NCBI RefSeq assembly: GCF_009674885.1
Contig: NZ_WKKA01000005.1
Span: 62,001 to 126,000 of the forward strand
Source of the DNA: Paracoccus sp. S-4012
GTDB taxonomy: Bacteria > Pseudomonadota > Alphaproteobacteria > Rhodobacterales > Rhodobacteraceae
Reading direction: 5' to 3'
Length of the DNA: 64,000 nucleotides
Each line of letters begins with the position of its first letter. Within the stretch, counting starts at the first letter, position 1. The notes below the pieces were generated by a model. The model did not search any database, had not been told where the DNA came from, and saw only the letters and a program-made list of their open reading frames with translations. The position numbers and the translations under genes are program-made. Below, piece after piece: positions 21,971 to 30,810 of the stretch.

Positions 21971-22756
21971 ATGACGGGCAAGGTCTTCCTCATCGGCGCA
22001 GGACCGGGCGACCCCGACCTGCTGACCGTCAAGGCGCTGCGGCTGATCGAGAGCGCCGATGTGGTGGTCTATGACCGTCTGGTCTCGCCCGAGATCATGG
22101 CGCTCGTCCCCGCCGGGACGCGCCGGATCTCCGTCGGCAAGGAGGCCGGCAACCATTCCGTGCCGCAGGAGCGGATCAACGCGCTGCTGGTCGAGCTCGC
22201 GCGTGAGGGGCTGACCGTTGCGCGCCTCAAGGGCGGCGACCCGCTGATCTTCGGCCGCGGCAGCGAGGAGGCCGAGGAACTGGCCGCCGCGCGCGTGTCC
22301 TACGCTTATGTCCCCGGCATCACCTCGGCCCAGGGCGCGGCCGCCTCGACCGGCGTGCCGCTGACGCATCGCGGGCTCGCAACCGGCGTGCGCTACGTCA
22401 CCGGCCACCGGGCCGAGGATGGCGCGCTCGACCTCGACTGGGCCTCGCTGGCGAACCCCGACACGACGCTCGTGGTCTACATGGGCGCCGGCAACATCGC
22501 CGAGATCGCGGCGCGGCTGATCGCCCACGGGTTGCCCTACGACACGCCGGTCCTCGCGGTGGCGAGCGCGACGACCCCGCGCGAGCGGCGCACGGCCTCG
22601 ACGCTGGCGCAGATCGCGGCCGACATCGCCGCGAGCCCGATGCCCGCCCCGGTGCTGTTCATGATCGGCCGCACCGCCGGCCTCTACGCGACGGCCGGGC
22701 TGCCCCTGCCCTCGGCCAAGGGGCCGCATCTGAGGATCGTGGCCGCCAATGGCTGA
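21971..22756 (+). CDS. nirE: NirE, uroporphyrinogen-III C-methyltransferase for heme d1
   Basis: A 261-residue S-adenosylmethionine-dependent methyltransferase (SUMT family) converting uroporphyrinogen III to precorrin-2, the first dedicated step of heme d1 synthesis. Motifs: VFLIGAGPGDPDLLTVKALR, VVVYDRLVS, LKGGDPLIFGRG, VPGITSAQGAAASTGVPLTHR and VVYMGAGN. It is stand-alone, without CysG oxidase/chelatase domains, as expected for NirE. It follows nirS by 66 bases and overlaps nirC by eight. Confidence 0.92.
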   Translation: MTGKVFLIGAGPGDPDLLTVKALRLIESADVVVYDRLVSPEIMALVPAGTRRISVGKEAGNHSVPQERINALLVELAREGLTVARLKGGDPLIFGRGSEEAEELAAARVSYAYVPGITSAQGAAASTGVPLTHRGLATGVRYVTGHRAEDGALDLDWASLANPDTTLVVYMGAGNIAEIAARLIAHGLPYDTPVLAVASATTPRERRTASTLAQIAADIAASPMPAPVLFMIGRTAGLYATAGLPLPSAKGPHLRIVAANG

Positions 22757-23081
22757 GCGGCGCCTTCGCGGCGCGGCCCTCGCGGTGGCGGCGACCCTCG
22801 CGGCGGGCGCGGCGCCCACCGGCGAGATCTCGGCGGAACGTGCGGCGCAGTTGCAGCACATGGTCGTGCAGGATTGCGGCTCCTGCCACGGGCTGACAAT
22901 GAAGGGCGGCCTCGGCACCGCGATCACGCCCGAGGCGCTCGCGGGCCGCGACCCGGAGGGGCTGGCCGAGATCGTGCTCGACGGCATCCCCGGCACCGCC
23001 ATGCCACCCTGGCGGCCGCTGATTACCGAGGCCGAGGCGCTGTGGATCGCCCGCTGGCTGCTGGAGGACAAGACCGAATGA
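22749..23081 (+). CDS. nirC: NirC, periplasmic monoheme cytochrome c
   Basis: A 110-residue protein with a short signal sequence and one heme c site, CGSCH (VVQDCGSCHGLTMKGG), followed by the axial-Met region GTAMPPWRPLIT. NirC is a small class I cytochrome that can give electrons to NirS or take part in d1 maturation. It overlaps nirE by eight bases and nirF by ATGA. Confidence 0.88.
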   Translation: MAERRLRGAALAVAATLAAGAAPTGEISAERAAQLQHMVVQDCGSCHGLTMKGGLGTAITPEALAGRDPEGLAEIVLDGIPGTAMPPWRPLITEAEALWIARWLLEDKTE

Positions 23082-24307
23082 CCCGACCCCTCGCCGCCCT
23101 CGCCGTCGCCCTGACGCTGCCGCTTGGCGCCGTCGCCCAGACGGTGCCCGGCACCCCGGCGGGCGTCGAGGTCCCGGCGGTGCCGGTCCCTGCCCCGCCG
23201 TCCGTCCCGCCCGAACTGCTGCGCGCGACCGGCGACCTAGGCGTGGTGATCGAGCGCGCGACCGGATCGGTCCTCGTCGTGGACCGCTCGGACCGCGCGG
23301 CGCTCTGCCGGGTCGAGGGGCTGGGCGACCTCTCGCACGCCAGCCTCACCTTCTCGCCCGACGAGCGTTACGCCTATGTCTTCGGCCGCGACGGCGGCTT
23401 GAGCAAGGTGGACATCCTCGCCTGCGCCATCGAGGCGAGGATCATCCAGGCCGGCAACGCCATCGGCGGCGCGATCAGCGACGACGGCCGGCTGGTCGCG
23501 GTGTCGAACTACGAGCCGGGCGGTGTGCGGGTATTCGACGCGGAAACGCTCGCGTCGGTGGCGGACATCCCGATGGGCGGCAAGACCGTGGGGCTGGCCG
23601 ACGCGCCCGGCTCGCGCTTCGTCGTGGCGGGCTGGGATTCGGGCGAGGTCTGGGTGCTGGACCATTCTGACGACCCGGCGAACCCCGAGATCACGCGGAT
23701 CGAGGACGTGGGCGCGAACCCCTACGACGCGCTGATGGCGGGGTCGCGGACGTATATCGTCGGCCTCTTCGGCGAGAAGGGGCTCAGCGCCATCGACCTC
23801 TGGGCCGACGAGCCGCTGGCCGAGCGTTTCCTGCCCGACTACGGCAAAAACGAGCCCGACCTGCCGGTCTACAAGATGCCGCATCTGCAAGGCTTTACGC
23901 TGACCGGCGAAAGCTGGGCGCTGCCGGCGGTCGGGCTGCATCAGGTGCTGTGGGTGGATGCCGCGACGCGCGAGGAGGCCGGGCGCACGGAGGTCGCGGG
24001 GCAGCCGGTATTCGTCGTGGCGCGGCCTGACGGGCGCGAGCTCTGGGTCAACTTCGCGCCGCCCGACAACGGCAAGGTGCAGGTGATCGACGCGGTGACG
24101 CATGAGGTGATCGAGACGCTCGAGCCCGGCGCAGGCGTGCTGCACATGGAGTTCGCGCCGCGTGGCCGCGAGGTCTGGCTCTCGGCGCGCGACGACAACA
24201 AGGTCGTGATCTATGACACCCGCACCTACGAGAAGCTGGGCGAGATCGGGGCGCAGGCGCCCTCGGGCATCTTCTTCACCCATCGCGCCCATAGGTCGGG
24301 GCTGTGA
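23078..24307 (+). CDS. nirF: NirF, heme d1 biosynthesis protein
   Basis: A 409-residue NirS-like beta-propeller lacking a heme c domain. It begins with a signal peptide (MTRPLAALAVALTLPLGAVAQ) and a Pro/Val-rich linker, then propeller repeats with SHASLTFSPDERYAYVFGRDGG and a d1-type His in LHMEFAPRGREVW. NirF acts late in heme d1 synthesis in the periplasm and binds d1 or its precursor. No lipobox cysteine is seen, so it appears soluble. Starts in an ATGA overlap with nirC. Confidence 0.92.
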   Translation: MTRPLAALAVALTLPLGAVAQTVPGTPAGVEVPAVPVPAPPSVPPELLRATGDLGVVIERATGSVLVVDRSDRAALCRVEGLGDLSHASLTFSPDERYAYVFGRDGGLSKVDILACAIEARIIQAGNAIGGAISDDGRLVAVSNYEPGGVRVFDAETLASVADIPMGGKTVGLADAPGSRFVVAGWDSGEVWVLDHSDDPANPEITRIEDVGANPYDALMAGSRTYIVGLFGEKGLSAIDLWADEPLAERFLPDYGKNEPDLPVYKMPHLQGFTLTGESWALPAVGLHQVLWVDAATREEAGRTEVAGQPVFVVARPDGRELWVNFAPPDNGKVQVIDAVTHEVIETLEPGAGVLHMEFAPRGREVWLSARDDNKVVIYDTRTYEKLGEIGAQAPSGIFFTHRAHRSGL

Positions 24308-25281
24308 GGATGGACGCGCTCGACACCCGCCTTCTCGACGAGTTCCAGCGGGACCTGCCGCTGGTCCCGCAGCCCTTCGCGGCGATGGCCCAGGCGCTCG
24401 GGAGCACGGAGGCCGAGGTGCTGGCGCGCCTGCGCCGGTTGCGCGAGACGGGCCGCATCGCCCGCGTCGGCGCGACCTGCCGGCCAAACACCGCCGGGGC
24501 CTCGACCCTGGCCGCGCTCGCCATTCCCGAAGACCGCATCGAGGAGGTCGCGGCGGTGGTCGGTCGGGAGCCGGGCGTCAACCACTCCTATCTGCGCGAG
24601 GACCGCTGGAACCTGTGGTTCGTGGCCACCGCCCCGGACAGCGCCGAACTCGGCCGCAGCCTCGCGCGGATCGGTGAGGGCGCGCGGCTGCCGGTCCTCT
24701 CCCTGCCCCTCCTGCGGCCCTTCAACATCGACCTCGGCTTCCGCCTCAGCGGCCCGCGCGAGGCGCTCGGGCTGGACCGGCCCGCCGACATGGACGTGCT
24801 GCGCGGCGATGACCGGCCGCTGATGCAGGCGCTCTCCGAGGGGCTGCCGCTGGTTGCGCGGCCCTTCGCCGCGCTCGCCACGCTTCTCGGGCGTGACGAG
24901 GCGGAAGTGATCGCGCGGATCGACACCCTCGCCCGTGCCCGCCTCCTCACCCGCGTCGGCGTCATCGTGCGCCACCGCGCGCTCGGCTGGAAGGCGAACG
25001 CCATGGTCGTCTGGCAGCTTCCCGAAGCGCGGATCGAACCCGCGGGCCGGGCGCTCGCCAGTGTGCCCGGCGTCACCCTCTGCTATCACCGCCGCACCGT
25101 GCCGGGGGTCTGGGACTGGCCGCTCTTCTGCATGATCCACGCCCGCGCGCGGCCCGAGGCCGAGGCCGTCCTCGCCCGCGCCGAGGCCCTGCCGGAGCTT
25201 CGGGGCGTGCCGCACAAGACCCTGTTCTCGACCCGCTGCTTCAAGCAGACGGGCGCCTTGATCGAAAGCCGCGCCGCATGA
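24304..25281 (+). CDS. nirDL: NirDL, fused siroheme decarboxylase subunit pair
   Basis: A 325-residue protein made of two AsnC/Lrp-like halves. Residues 1-160 correspond to NirD (LLDEFQRDLPLVPQPF, REPGVNHSYLREDRWNLWFVA) and residues 170-325 to NirL (LMQALSEGLPLVARPF, VPGVTLCYHRR, LFSTRCFKQTGAL). Together with NirG and NirH it decarboxylates siroheme to 12,18-didecarboxysiroheme. A fused NirDL is known in Paracoccus. The DNA-binding fold is reused for an enzyme, so it should not be taken for a regulator. Start is the GTG in the GTGA overlap with nirF; an ATG two codons later is possible. Confidence 0.88.
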   Translation: MRMDALDTRLLDEFQRDLPLVPQPFAAMAQALGSTEAEVLARLRRLRETGRIARVGATCRPNTAGASTLAALAIPEDRIEEVAAVVGREPGVNHSYLREDRWNLWFVATAPDSAELGRSLARIGEGARLPVLSLPLLRPFNIDLGFRLSGPREALGLDRPADMDVLRGDDRPLMQALSEGLPLVARPFAALATLLGRDEAEVIARIDTLARARLLTRVGVIVRHRALGWKANAMVVWQLPEARIEPAGRALASVPGVTLCYHRRTVPGVWDWPLFCMIHARARPEAEAVLARAEALPELRGVPHKTLFSTRCFKQTGALIESRAA

Positions 25282-25754
25282 ACCGCCGCACTGTCCTGCC
25301 CGAGGGCAGCCTCGACGCCACCGACCGCGCCATCCTCAACGCGCTACAGGACGGCTTCCCGCTCTCGCCTCGTCCCTTCGACGAGGCCGCCGAACCCCTC
25401 GGCCTCGCCGGGGCCGAGCTGATCGCCCGCCTCGCCCGGCTCCGCGAGGTCGGCGCCACCACCCGCTTCGGCCCGTTCTTCGACGCCGCCGCGATGGGCG
25501 GCGCCTTCTGCCTCTGCGCCATGGCGGTGCCGGAGGCGGATTTCGAGGCGGTCGTGACAAAGGTCAATGCGCATGACGAGGTCGCGCACAACTATGCCCG
25601 CGACCACGCGCTCAACATGTGGTTCGTGCTGGCGACCGATACCCCCGAGGGGATCGACCGGACCGCGGCCGAGATCGAGCGCGAGACCGGGCTGGAGGTG
25701 CTGATGTTTCCCAAGCTGGAAGAGTTCTTCATCGGCTTCCGGGTGCAGGCGTGA
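25278..25754 (+). CDS. nirG: NirG, siroheme decarboxylase subunit
   Basis: A 158-residue AsnC/Lrp-like protein of the siroheme decarboxylase family: LDATDRAILNALQDGFPLSPRPF (HTH remnant), VGATTRFGPFFDAAAMGG, and the conserved HDEVAHNYARDHALNMWFVLATD containing the His implicated in the active site. It is the third of four consecutive paralogous segments (D-L-G-H) and overlaps both neighbours by four bases. NirG versus NirH naming follows gene order and length. Confidence 0.85.
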   Translation: MNRRTVLPEGSLDATDRAILNALQDGFPLSPRPFDEAAEPLGLAGAELIARLARLREVGATTRFGPFFDAAAMGGAFCLCAMAVPEADFEAVVTKVNAHDEVAHNYARDHALNMWFVLATDTPEGIDRTAAEIERETGLEVLMFPKLEEFFIGFRVQA

Positions 25755-26263
25755 ACGAGGTCGCCGACCGGGTGCCCGAGACGCTCGACCCGGTGGACCG
25801 CCGGATCGTGACGGCGACGCAGGCCGGGCTGCCGCTGGTCCCCGCGCCCTATGCCGAGATCGGGCGCTGGCTGGGACTGACCGAGGCCGAGGTGATCGCG
25901 CGCATGGAGGCGATGCAGGCGCGCGGCGTGATCCGCCGCATCGCCGTGGCGCCGAACCACTACGCGCTCGGCATGACCGCGAATGGCATGAGCGTCTGGG
26001 ACGTGGACGACGCCCGCGCCTCGGCGCTCGGGCAGCGGGTGGGCGCCCTGCCCTACGTCACCCATTGCTATCTGCGACCGCGCGCCCGGCCGATGTGGCC
26101 CTACAACCTCTTTGCGATGCTGCACGGCTCGACCCGCGAGGAGGTCGAGGCGAAGCGGCAGGACGTCGCGGCGCTGCTGGGGGATGCCTGCGCGGCCAGT
26201 GACATCCTCTATTCCACCCGTATCCTGAAGAAGACCGGCCTGCGGCTGCGCGACGGCGACTGA
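25751..26263 (+). CDS. nirH: NirH, siroheme decarboxylase subunit
   Basis: A 170-residue paralogue of NirG, NirD and Nir[69 protein letters not shown] and the C-terminal [13 protein letters not shown]. It starts at the GTG inside the GTGA overlap with nirG. It completes the siroheme decarboxylase complex, followed after ten bases by nirJ. Confidence 0.86.
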   Translation: MNEVADRVPETLDPVDRRIVTATQAGLPLVPAPYAEIGRWLGLTEAEVIARMEAMQARGVIRRIAVAPNHYALGMTANGMSVWDVDDARASALGQRVGALPYVTHCYLRPRARPMWPYNLFAMLHGSTREEVEAKRQDVAALLGDACAASDILYSTRILKKTGLRLRDGD

Positions 26264-26273
26264 AAGGCGAGCG

Positions 26274-27500
26274 ATGTTCCGACTGACCCAATACATGCAC
26301 CAGCTGGTCGAGCCGACCCCGCCGCGGCGACGGTCCCGTCCCGAGGCGGTGCGGCCGGTGGTGATCTGGAACCTGACCCGCACCTGCAACCTCAAGTGCC
26401 GCCACTGCTACACGGTGTCGTCCAACAACGTCTTTCCGGGCGAGCTGACGCATGAGCAGGCGATGGGCGTTCTCGACGACCTCTCCGCGTTCCGGATCCC
26501 GGCGCTGATCCTCTCGGGGGGCGAGCCGCTGTCGCGCTTCGATTTCTGGCAGCTGGCCGAGCGGGCGCGCGAGCTGGACTTCCGCCACCTGTCGCTCTCG
26601 ACCAACGGCACCAAGCTGGGGATCGAGGACAATGCCGACCGGGTCGCGGCCCTGGGTTTCGACTATGTCGGCATCTCGCTCGACGGGATCGGGGCCACGA
26701 ACGACTGGTTCCGCGGCGTGGACGGGGCCTTTGCCGATGCGCTGAAGGGGGTGCGGGCCTGCAAGGCGCGGGGCGTCAAGGTGGGGCTGCGCTTCACCAT
26801 CACGAAGGATAACGGCGACCAGCTGCCGCAGATGCTCGACCTCTGCGAGAGCGAGGGCGTGGACAAGTTCTACCTCAGCCACCTCGTCTATGCGGGTCGG
26901 GGCGACAAGCACCGGGGCGAGGATCAGGAGCACGCGCATACGCGGGGGGCGATGGACCTGCTGATCGAGCGCGGCTGGGAAGCGGTGGCCGGCAAGCGCC
27001 CGCCGCTGGAGATCGTGACCGGCAACAACGACGCCGACGCCGTGTGGTTCATGCGCTGGGTCGAGCAGCGGTTCGCGCCTGAGAAGATCGCCCACCTGCG
27101 CGGGCATCTGGAGGCCTGGGGCGGCAATTCCTCGGGCCTCGGCGTCGCCAATATCGACCCGCAGGGGAAGGTGCATCCCGACACCTACTGGTCGGACTAC
27201 ACCGTGGGCTCGGTCAAGGAGAAACCGTTCAGCGCGTGGTGGACCGGCGACGACCCGATGCTGGCAACGCTGCGGACCCGGCCGCGGCCGCTCAAGGGCC
27301 GCTGCGGCGCCTGCGCCTTCCAGTCGGTCTGCGGCGGCAACACCCGCATCCGGGCGCTGCAGCTGACCGGCGATCCCTGGGCCGAGGACCCCGCCTGCTA
27401 CCTTTCCAATGCCGAGATCGGGGTCGCGGATGACGCCGGCCGGCTGGCCGTCACACCCTTCCGCGGAAAGTCGCATGATCCGGTTCATCAGTTTTTCTAA
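26274..27500 (+). CDS. nirJ: NirJ, radical SAM heme d1 biosynthesis enzyme
   Basis: A 408-residue radical SAM protein. The [4Fe-4S] site is CNLKCRHC (residues 39-46 region: [16 protein letters not shown]), with the SAM-binding GGEPLSR. A C-terminal SPASM-like cluster domain shows [12 protein letters not shown] and a later cysteine in DPACYLSN. NirJ replaces the propionate side chains of didecarboxysiroheme with oxo groups. The N-terminal [11 protein letters not shown] is typical of the family. Confidence 0.93.
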   Translation: MFRLTQYMHQLVEPTPPRRRSRPEAVRPVVIWNLTRTCNLKCRHCYTVSSNNVFPGELTHEQAMGVLDDLSAFRIPALILSGGEPLSRFDFWQLAERARELDFRHLSLSTNGTKLGIEDNADRVAALGFDYVGISLDGIGATNDWFRGVDGAFADALKGVRACKARGVKVGLRFTITKDNGDQLPQMLDLCESEGVDKFYLSHLVYAGRGDKHRGEDQEHAHTRGAMDLLIERGWEAVAGKRPPLEIVTGNNDADAVWFMRWVEQRFAPEKIAHLRGHLEAWGGNSSGLGVANIDPQGKVHPDTYWSDYTVGSVKEKPFSAWWTGDDPMLATLRTRPRPLKGRCGACAFQSVCGGNTRIRALQLTGDPWAEDPACYLSNAEIGVADDAGRLAVTPFRGKSHDPVHQFF

Positions 27501-27517
27501 GGGTTCGTCGGCTGACG

Positions 27518-27534
27518 CCGCCGGCCTCCGGCGG
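27518..27534 (+). terminator. Hairpin followed by GGATATTT, between nirJ and nirN
   Basis: A 7-bp stem (CCGCCGG / CCGGCGG) with CCT loop runs into GGGGATATTT. The same layout, GC hairpin then GGGATATTT, occurs at 53703-53739 in this window and looks like a recurrent family-specific intergenic element. Here the TATTTGGA tail supplies the probable TTG start of nirN. Whether it terminates transcription is unproven; nirN would need read-through or its own promoter. Confidence 0.5.
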
Positions 27535-27540
27535 GGATAT

Positions 27541-29079
27541 TTGGACAAGGCAAAGCTGGCAGCCGCGGCGCTGTTGCTGGCGGGGGGCGCTTGGGCGGAG
27601 CCTGCGGCCGATTACGCCGAGCATTGCGCCTCCTGCCACGGCGAGGAGCGACTGGGCGGCACCGGCCCGGCGCTGATCCCGGAGACGCTCGGCCGGGTGC
27701 GCGGGATCGAGGACGTGATCGCGCATGGCCGTCCCGCGACGCAGATGCTTGGGTTTTCGGACGTGCTGGACGAGGCGCAGATCGCAGGGCTGGTGGAGTT
27801 CATCAAGACGCCGCTGGAAGCGGTGCCGGAATGGACCGAGGCCGACATCGCCGCCTCGCGCGAGATGGCGCCCGACTACGCCCCCGCCCAGGCGCCGGTC
27901 TTCGACGCCGATCCGCTGAACATCACGCTCGTGGTGGAGACCGGCGATCACCACGTCAGCGTGCTCGACGGCGATACGTTCGACGTCCTCGACCGCTTCC
28001 CGACGCCCTACGCCGTGCATGGCGGGCCGAAGTTCTCGCCCGATGGCCGCTACGTCTTCATCATGTCGCGCGACGGCTGGGTGCAGAAATACGACATCTG
28101 GTCGCTCAAGGAGATCGGCCGCGTCCGCGCGGGGCTCAACAGCCGCAACATCGCCATGAGCGAGGACGGTCAGTGGCTCGCGGTCGCCAACTACCTGCCG
28201 CAGACGCTGACGATCCTCTCGACCGAGACGCTCGAGCCGGTGAAGGTGATGCCTGTGGTCGCCCGCGACGGCACCCCCTCGCGGGTGAGCGCGGTCTACC
28301 AGGCCCCGCAACGCAAGAGCTTCATCCTCGCGCTGAAGGACGCGCCGGAGATCTGGGAGGTCACGACGGATCCCGAGGGCGGGCCGTTCCATGACGGCTT
28401 CGTCCACAGCTACGAGAAGGGCATGGAGGAGAGCGTCGGCGCGCAGAAGGGCCTGTTTGCCCGACGCCGGATCGTGGTGGAGGAGCCGCTCGACGACTTC
28501 TTCTTCGACCCCGACTACCGTCATCTGATCGGCACCAACCGCGAGGGCACCAAGGGCGTCGTCGTCAACCTCATCGTCGGCCGCGAGATCGCCGAGCTGC
28601 CGCTGCCGGGGATGCCGCATCTGGGCTCCGGCATCTCGTGGGAGCGCAACGGCCACCGCGTCATGGCGACGCCGCATCTGAACGAGGGGGTGCTGTCGGT
28701 GATCGACACCGAGGACTGGAGCATCGTGAAGACGATCCAGACCCACGGCCCCGGCTTCTTCCTGCGCAGCCACGAGACCAGCCCGCATGTCTGGGCCGAC
28801 GTGTTCTTCGGCCCGCACAAGGACGAGGTCCACATCATCGACAAGCAGACGCTGGAGATCGTCGCAACCCTGAACCCCGCCCCCGGCAAGACCGTGGCCC
28901 ATACCGAGTTCACCCGCGACGGCCGTTACGCGCTCGTGTCGATCTGGGAGGACGACGGCGCGGTTGTGGTCTATGACGCGCAGACGCTGCAGGAAGTGCG
29001 GCGGCTGCCGATGCGCAAGCCCTCGGGCAAGTACAACGTCTGGAACAAGATCACCTTCTCGGATGGCACCAGTCACTGA
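27541..29079 (+). CDS. nirN: NirN, dihydro-heme d1 dehydrogenase
   Basis: A 512-residue NirS-like protein: signal peptide (residues 1-20, DKAKLAAAALLLAGGAWA), heme c motif CASCH, and a C-terminal d1-type propeller with GPKFSPDGRYVFIMSRDG, LVGTNREG-like DYRHLIGTNREG and HTEFTRDGRYALVSIWEDDG. NirN oxidises dihydro-heme d1 to d1 and passes it on to NirS. The frame is open upstream into nirJ, but only the TTG at 27541 places a normal signal peptide at the start (GGGG four bases upstream). It sits 40 bases after nirJ. Confidence 0.88.
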   Translation: MDKAKLAAAALLLAGGAWAEPAADYAEHCASCHGEERLGGTGPALIPETLGRVRGIEDVIAHGRPATQMLGFSDVLDEAQIAGLVEFIKTPLEAVPEWTEADIAASREMAPDYAPAQAPVFDADPLNITLVVETGDHHVSVLDGDTFDVLDRFPTPYAVHGGPKFSPDGRYVFIMSRDGWVQKYDIWSLKEIGRVRAGLNSRNIAMSEDGQWLAVANYLPQTLTILSTETLEPVKVMPVVARDGTPSRVSAVYQAPQRKSFILALKDAPEIWEVTTDPEGGPFHDGFVHSYEKGMEESVGAQKGLFARRRIVVEEPLDDFFFDPDYRHLIGTNREGTKGVVVNLIVGREIAELPLPGMPHLGSGISWERNGHRVMATPHLNEGVLSVIDTEDWSIVKTIQTHGPGFFLRSHETSPHVWADVFFGPHKDEVHIIDKQTLEIVATLNPAPGKTVAHTEFTRDGRYALVSIWEDDGAVVVYDAQTLQEVRRLPMRKPSGKYNVWNKITFSDGTSH

Positions 29080-29758
29080 AGCCGCGATCATCGCCCACGG
29101 CCAGCCGGGCAACCCGGCGCCGATGCAGGCCCAGATCGACGATCTCGCGGTGCGGGTCGCGGGCGAGCTCGGTGGCGGCTGGGTCGTCCACGGCGCGACG
29201 CTGGCCTGCGGCTGCTCGATTCGGCGCGCGGCGCGGGCCTCGGTGGTCTATCCGCTGTTCATGGCCGAGGGATGGTTCACGCAATCCGAGATGCCGAAGC
29301 GGCTGCAGATGGCAGGAGCCGACGGCTACGCGATGCTGCGGCCGCTGGGCCTCGACCCGGCGCTGCCCGCGATCGGCTTGCGGCTGGCGCGCGAGGCGGC
29401 GGAGGGCGCGGGGCTGGACCCGGCGGTGACGCGGCTGATCGTCGTCGGCCACGGCTCGGCCGGAAAGTCGCGCGGCTCGGCCGAGGCAACGCGGGCCTTC
29501 GCCGACGAGATCGCGGGCACGGGCGCCTTCGCCACCGTCGAATGCGCCTTCATCGAGGAACCGCCGTTCCTGCACGACCTCGACGGCAGCACGCCCGCCG
29601 TCTGCCTGCCCTTCTTCGCCACCCCCGCGGAACATACGACCGAGGACATCCCCGAAGGCTTGGCTGCGGCCGGCGCGCCCGGCCCGATCGCCCCGCCCGT
29701 GGGCGTGGCAGCCGAAATCCCGGCGCTGATCGCCGCCGCGCTGAGGGCCGCAAGATGA
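29063..29758 (+). CDS. CbiX-like sirohydrochlorin chelatase domain protein
   Basis: A 231-residue protein of the CbiX/SirB chelatase superfamily. It has AIIAHGQPGNP near the N-terminus, ARASVVYPLFMAEGWFT, and a second half with LIVVGHGSAGKSRGSAEATRAFADE and VCLPFFATPAEHTTEDIP. The histidines in both AHG/GHG segments are the usual metal-handling ones. It overlaps the end of nirN by 17 bases, so it most likely provides ferrochelation of sirohydrochlorin to siroheme for the heme d1 pathway, a step not encoded by any other nir gene here. That role is inferred from family and position. Confidence 0.75.
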   Translation: MAPVTEAAIIAHGQPGNPAPMQAQIDDLAVRVAGELGGGWVVHGATLACGCSIRRAARASVVYPLFMAEGWFTQSEMPKRLQMAGADGYAMLRPLGLDPALPAIGLRLAREAAEGAGLDPAVTRLIVVGHGSAGKSRGSAEATRAFADEIAGTGAFATVECAFIEEPPFLHDLDGSTPAVCLPFFATPAEHTTEDIPEGLAAAGAPGPIAPPVGVAAEIPALIAAALRAAR

Positions 29759-29976
29759 CCGACCACCGCAACCGCCGCCTCTGGCTGATCCTCTATCCTA
29801 CCGTGACCTTCGTGGTCTGGATCAACTTCTGGATGCTCGCCCTGATCGGTCCCGCGCTTGGCCTGCCGGTGCTGTCGCCGACGCTGTCGCTGATCCTCTC
29901 GCCGCTGCTCGGCCTGCCCGCGACGGCGCTCGCGGTCCGCTGGGTGCGCGGCCTGCTGGACGAAGCCGAGGAGTAA
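29755..29976 (+). CDS. Small two-helix membrane protein at the end of the nir operon
   Basis: A 73-residue protein, MTDHRNRRLWLILYPTVTF..., with two hydrophobic segments (about residues 8-32 and 36-60) joined by a Pro/Leu-rich turn and an acidic C-terminus (LLDEAEE). The ATG overlaps the upstream stop (ATGA), so it is translated with the nir genes. It resembles, in size and layout, the small NnrT-type proteins reported near denitrification genes in Rhodobacter, but I cannot confirm homology. Function unknown. Confidence 0.65.
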   Translation: MTDHRNRRLWLILYPTVTFVVWINFWMLALIGPALGLPVLSPTLSLILSPLLGLPATALAVRWVRGLLDEAEE

Positions 29977-30018
29977 GGCCGCCTTGCGCCCCTCCGCCAC
30001 GGGGGGCTACATCGGGCC

Positions 30019-30810
30019 ATGCATATCCTCGACCGCATCCGCGCCTACAAGCTCGACGAGATCGCCGCCGCCAGGGCCGCGCGCCCCCTCTCGGTCCTGG
30101 AGGCCGAGGCCCGCGCCGCCGGTCCCGTCCGCCCCTTCGCCGCGGCCCTCGATGCCGCCGCCGCGCAGGGCTACGGGCTGATTGCCGAGATCAAGAAGGC
30201 CAGCCCCTCGAAGGGCCTGATCCGCCCCGACTTCGACCCGCCAGCCCTCGCCCGCGCCTATGCCCATGGCGGCGCCGCCTGCCTGTCGGTCCTGACCGAC
30301 GCGCCCTCCTTCCAGGGCCGGCCGGAGTTCCTGACTGCCGCCCGCGCCGCCTGCGATCTGCCGGTGCTGCGGAAGGACTTCCTCTACGACCCCTATCAGG
30401 TGGTCGAGGCCCGTGTCTGGGGCGCCGACTGCATCCTCATCATCATGGCGAGCGTGGACGATCCGCTCGCGGCGGAACTGGAGTCCGCCGCGCGCGAGCA
30501 CGGGATGGACGCGCTGATCGAGGTCCATGACGAGGCGGAGCTGGAGCGCGCGCTGCAGCTCGCCTCGCCGCTGATCGGCGTGAACAACCGCGACCTGCGG
30601 ACATTCGAGGTGTCGCTCGACACCACCCGCCGCCTCGCGCCGCTGGTTCCCAAGGACCGCGTCGTGGTGGCCGAGAGCGGGCTGTCCGGCCCCGCCGAAC
30701 TGGCCGAACTCGCCGCGGGCGGCGTGCGCCGCTTCCTGATCGGCGAGAGCCTGATGCGCCAGCCCGACGTCACCGCCGCCACCCGCGCGCTTCTGGACAC
30801 ACCGACATGA
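30019..30810 (+). CDS. trpC: Indole-3-glycerol phosphate synthase
   Basis: A 263-residue TIM-barrel enzyme of tryptophan synthesis. Signature motifs: [14 protein letters not shown] with the catalytic lysine, [46 protein letters not shown], and [30 protein letters not shown]. It overlaps moaC by ATGA. In related genomes trpC is commonly preceded by trpG-trpD; here the gene just upstream is the last one of the nir cluster. Confidence 0.96.
   Translation: MHILDRIRAYKLDEIAAARAARPLSVLEAEARAAGPVRPFAAALDAAAAQGYGLIAEIKKASPSKGLIRPDFDPPALARAYAHGGAACLSVLTDAPSFQGRPEFLTAARAACDLPVLRKDFLYDPYQVVEARVWGADCILIIMASVDDPLAAELESAAREHGMDALIEVHDEAELERALQLASPLIGVNNRDLRTFEVSLDTTRRLAPLVPKDRVVVAESGLSGPAELAELAAGGVRRFLIGESLMRQPDVTAATRALLDTPT

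Noticed and set aside
29984-30013. TTGCGC ... TACATC as a trpC promoter
   Set aside because: The match to consensus is poor and the spacing would put the start of transcription on or after the start codon.
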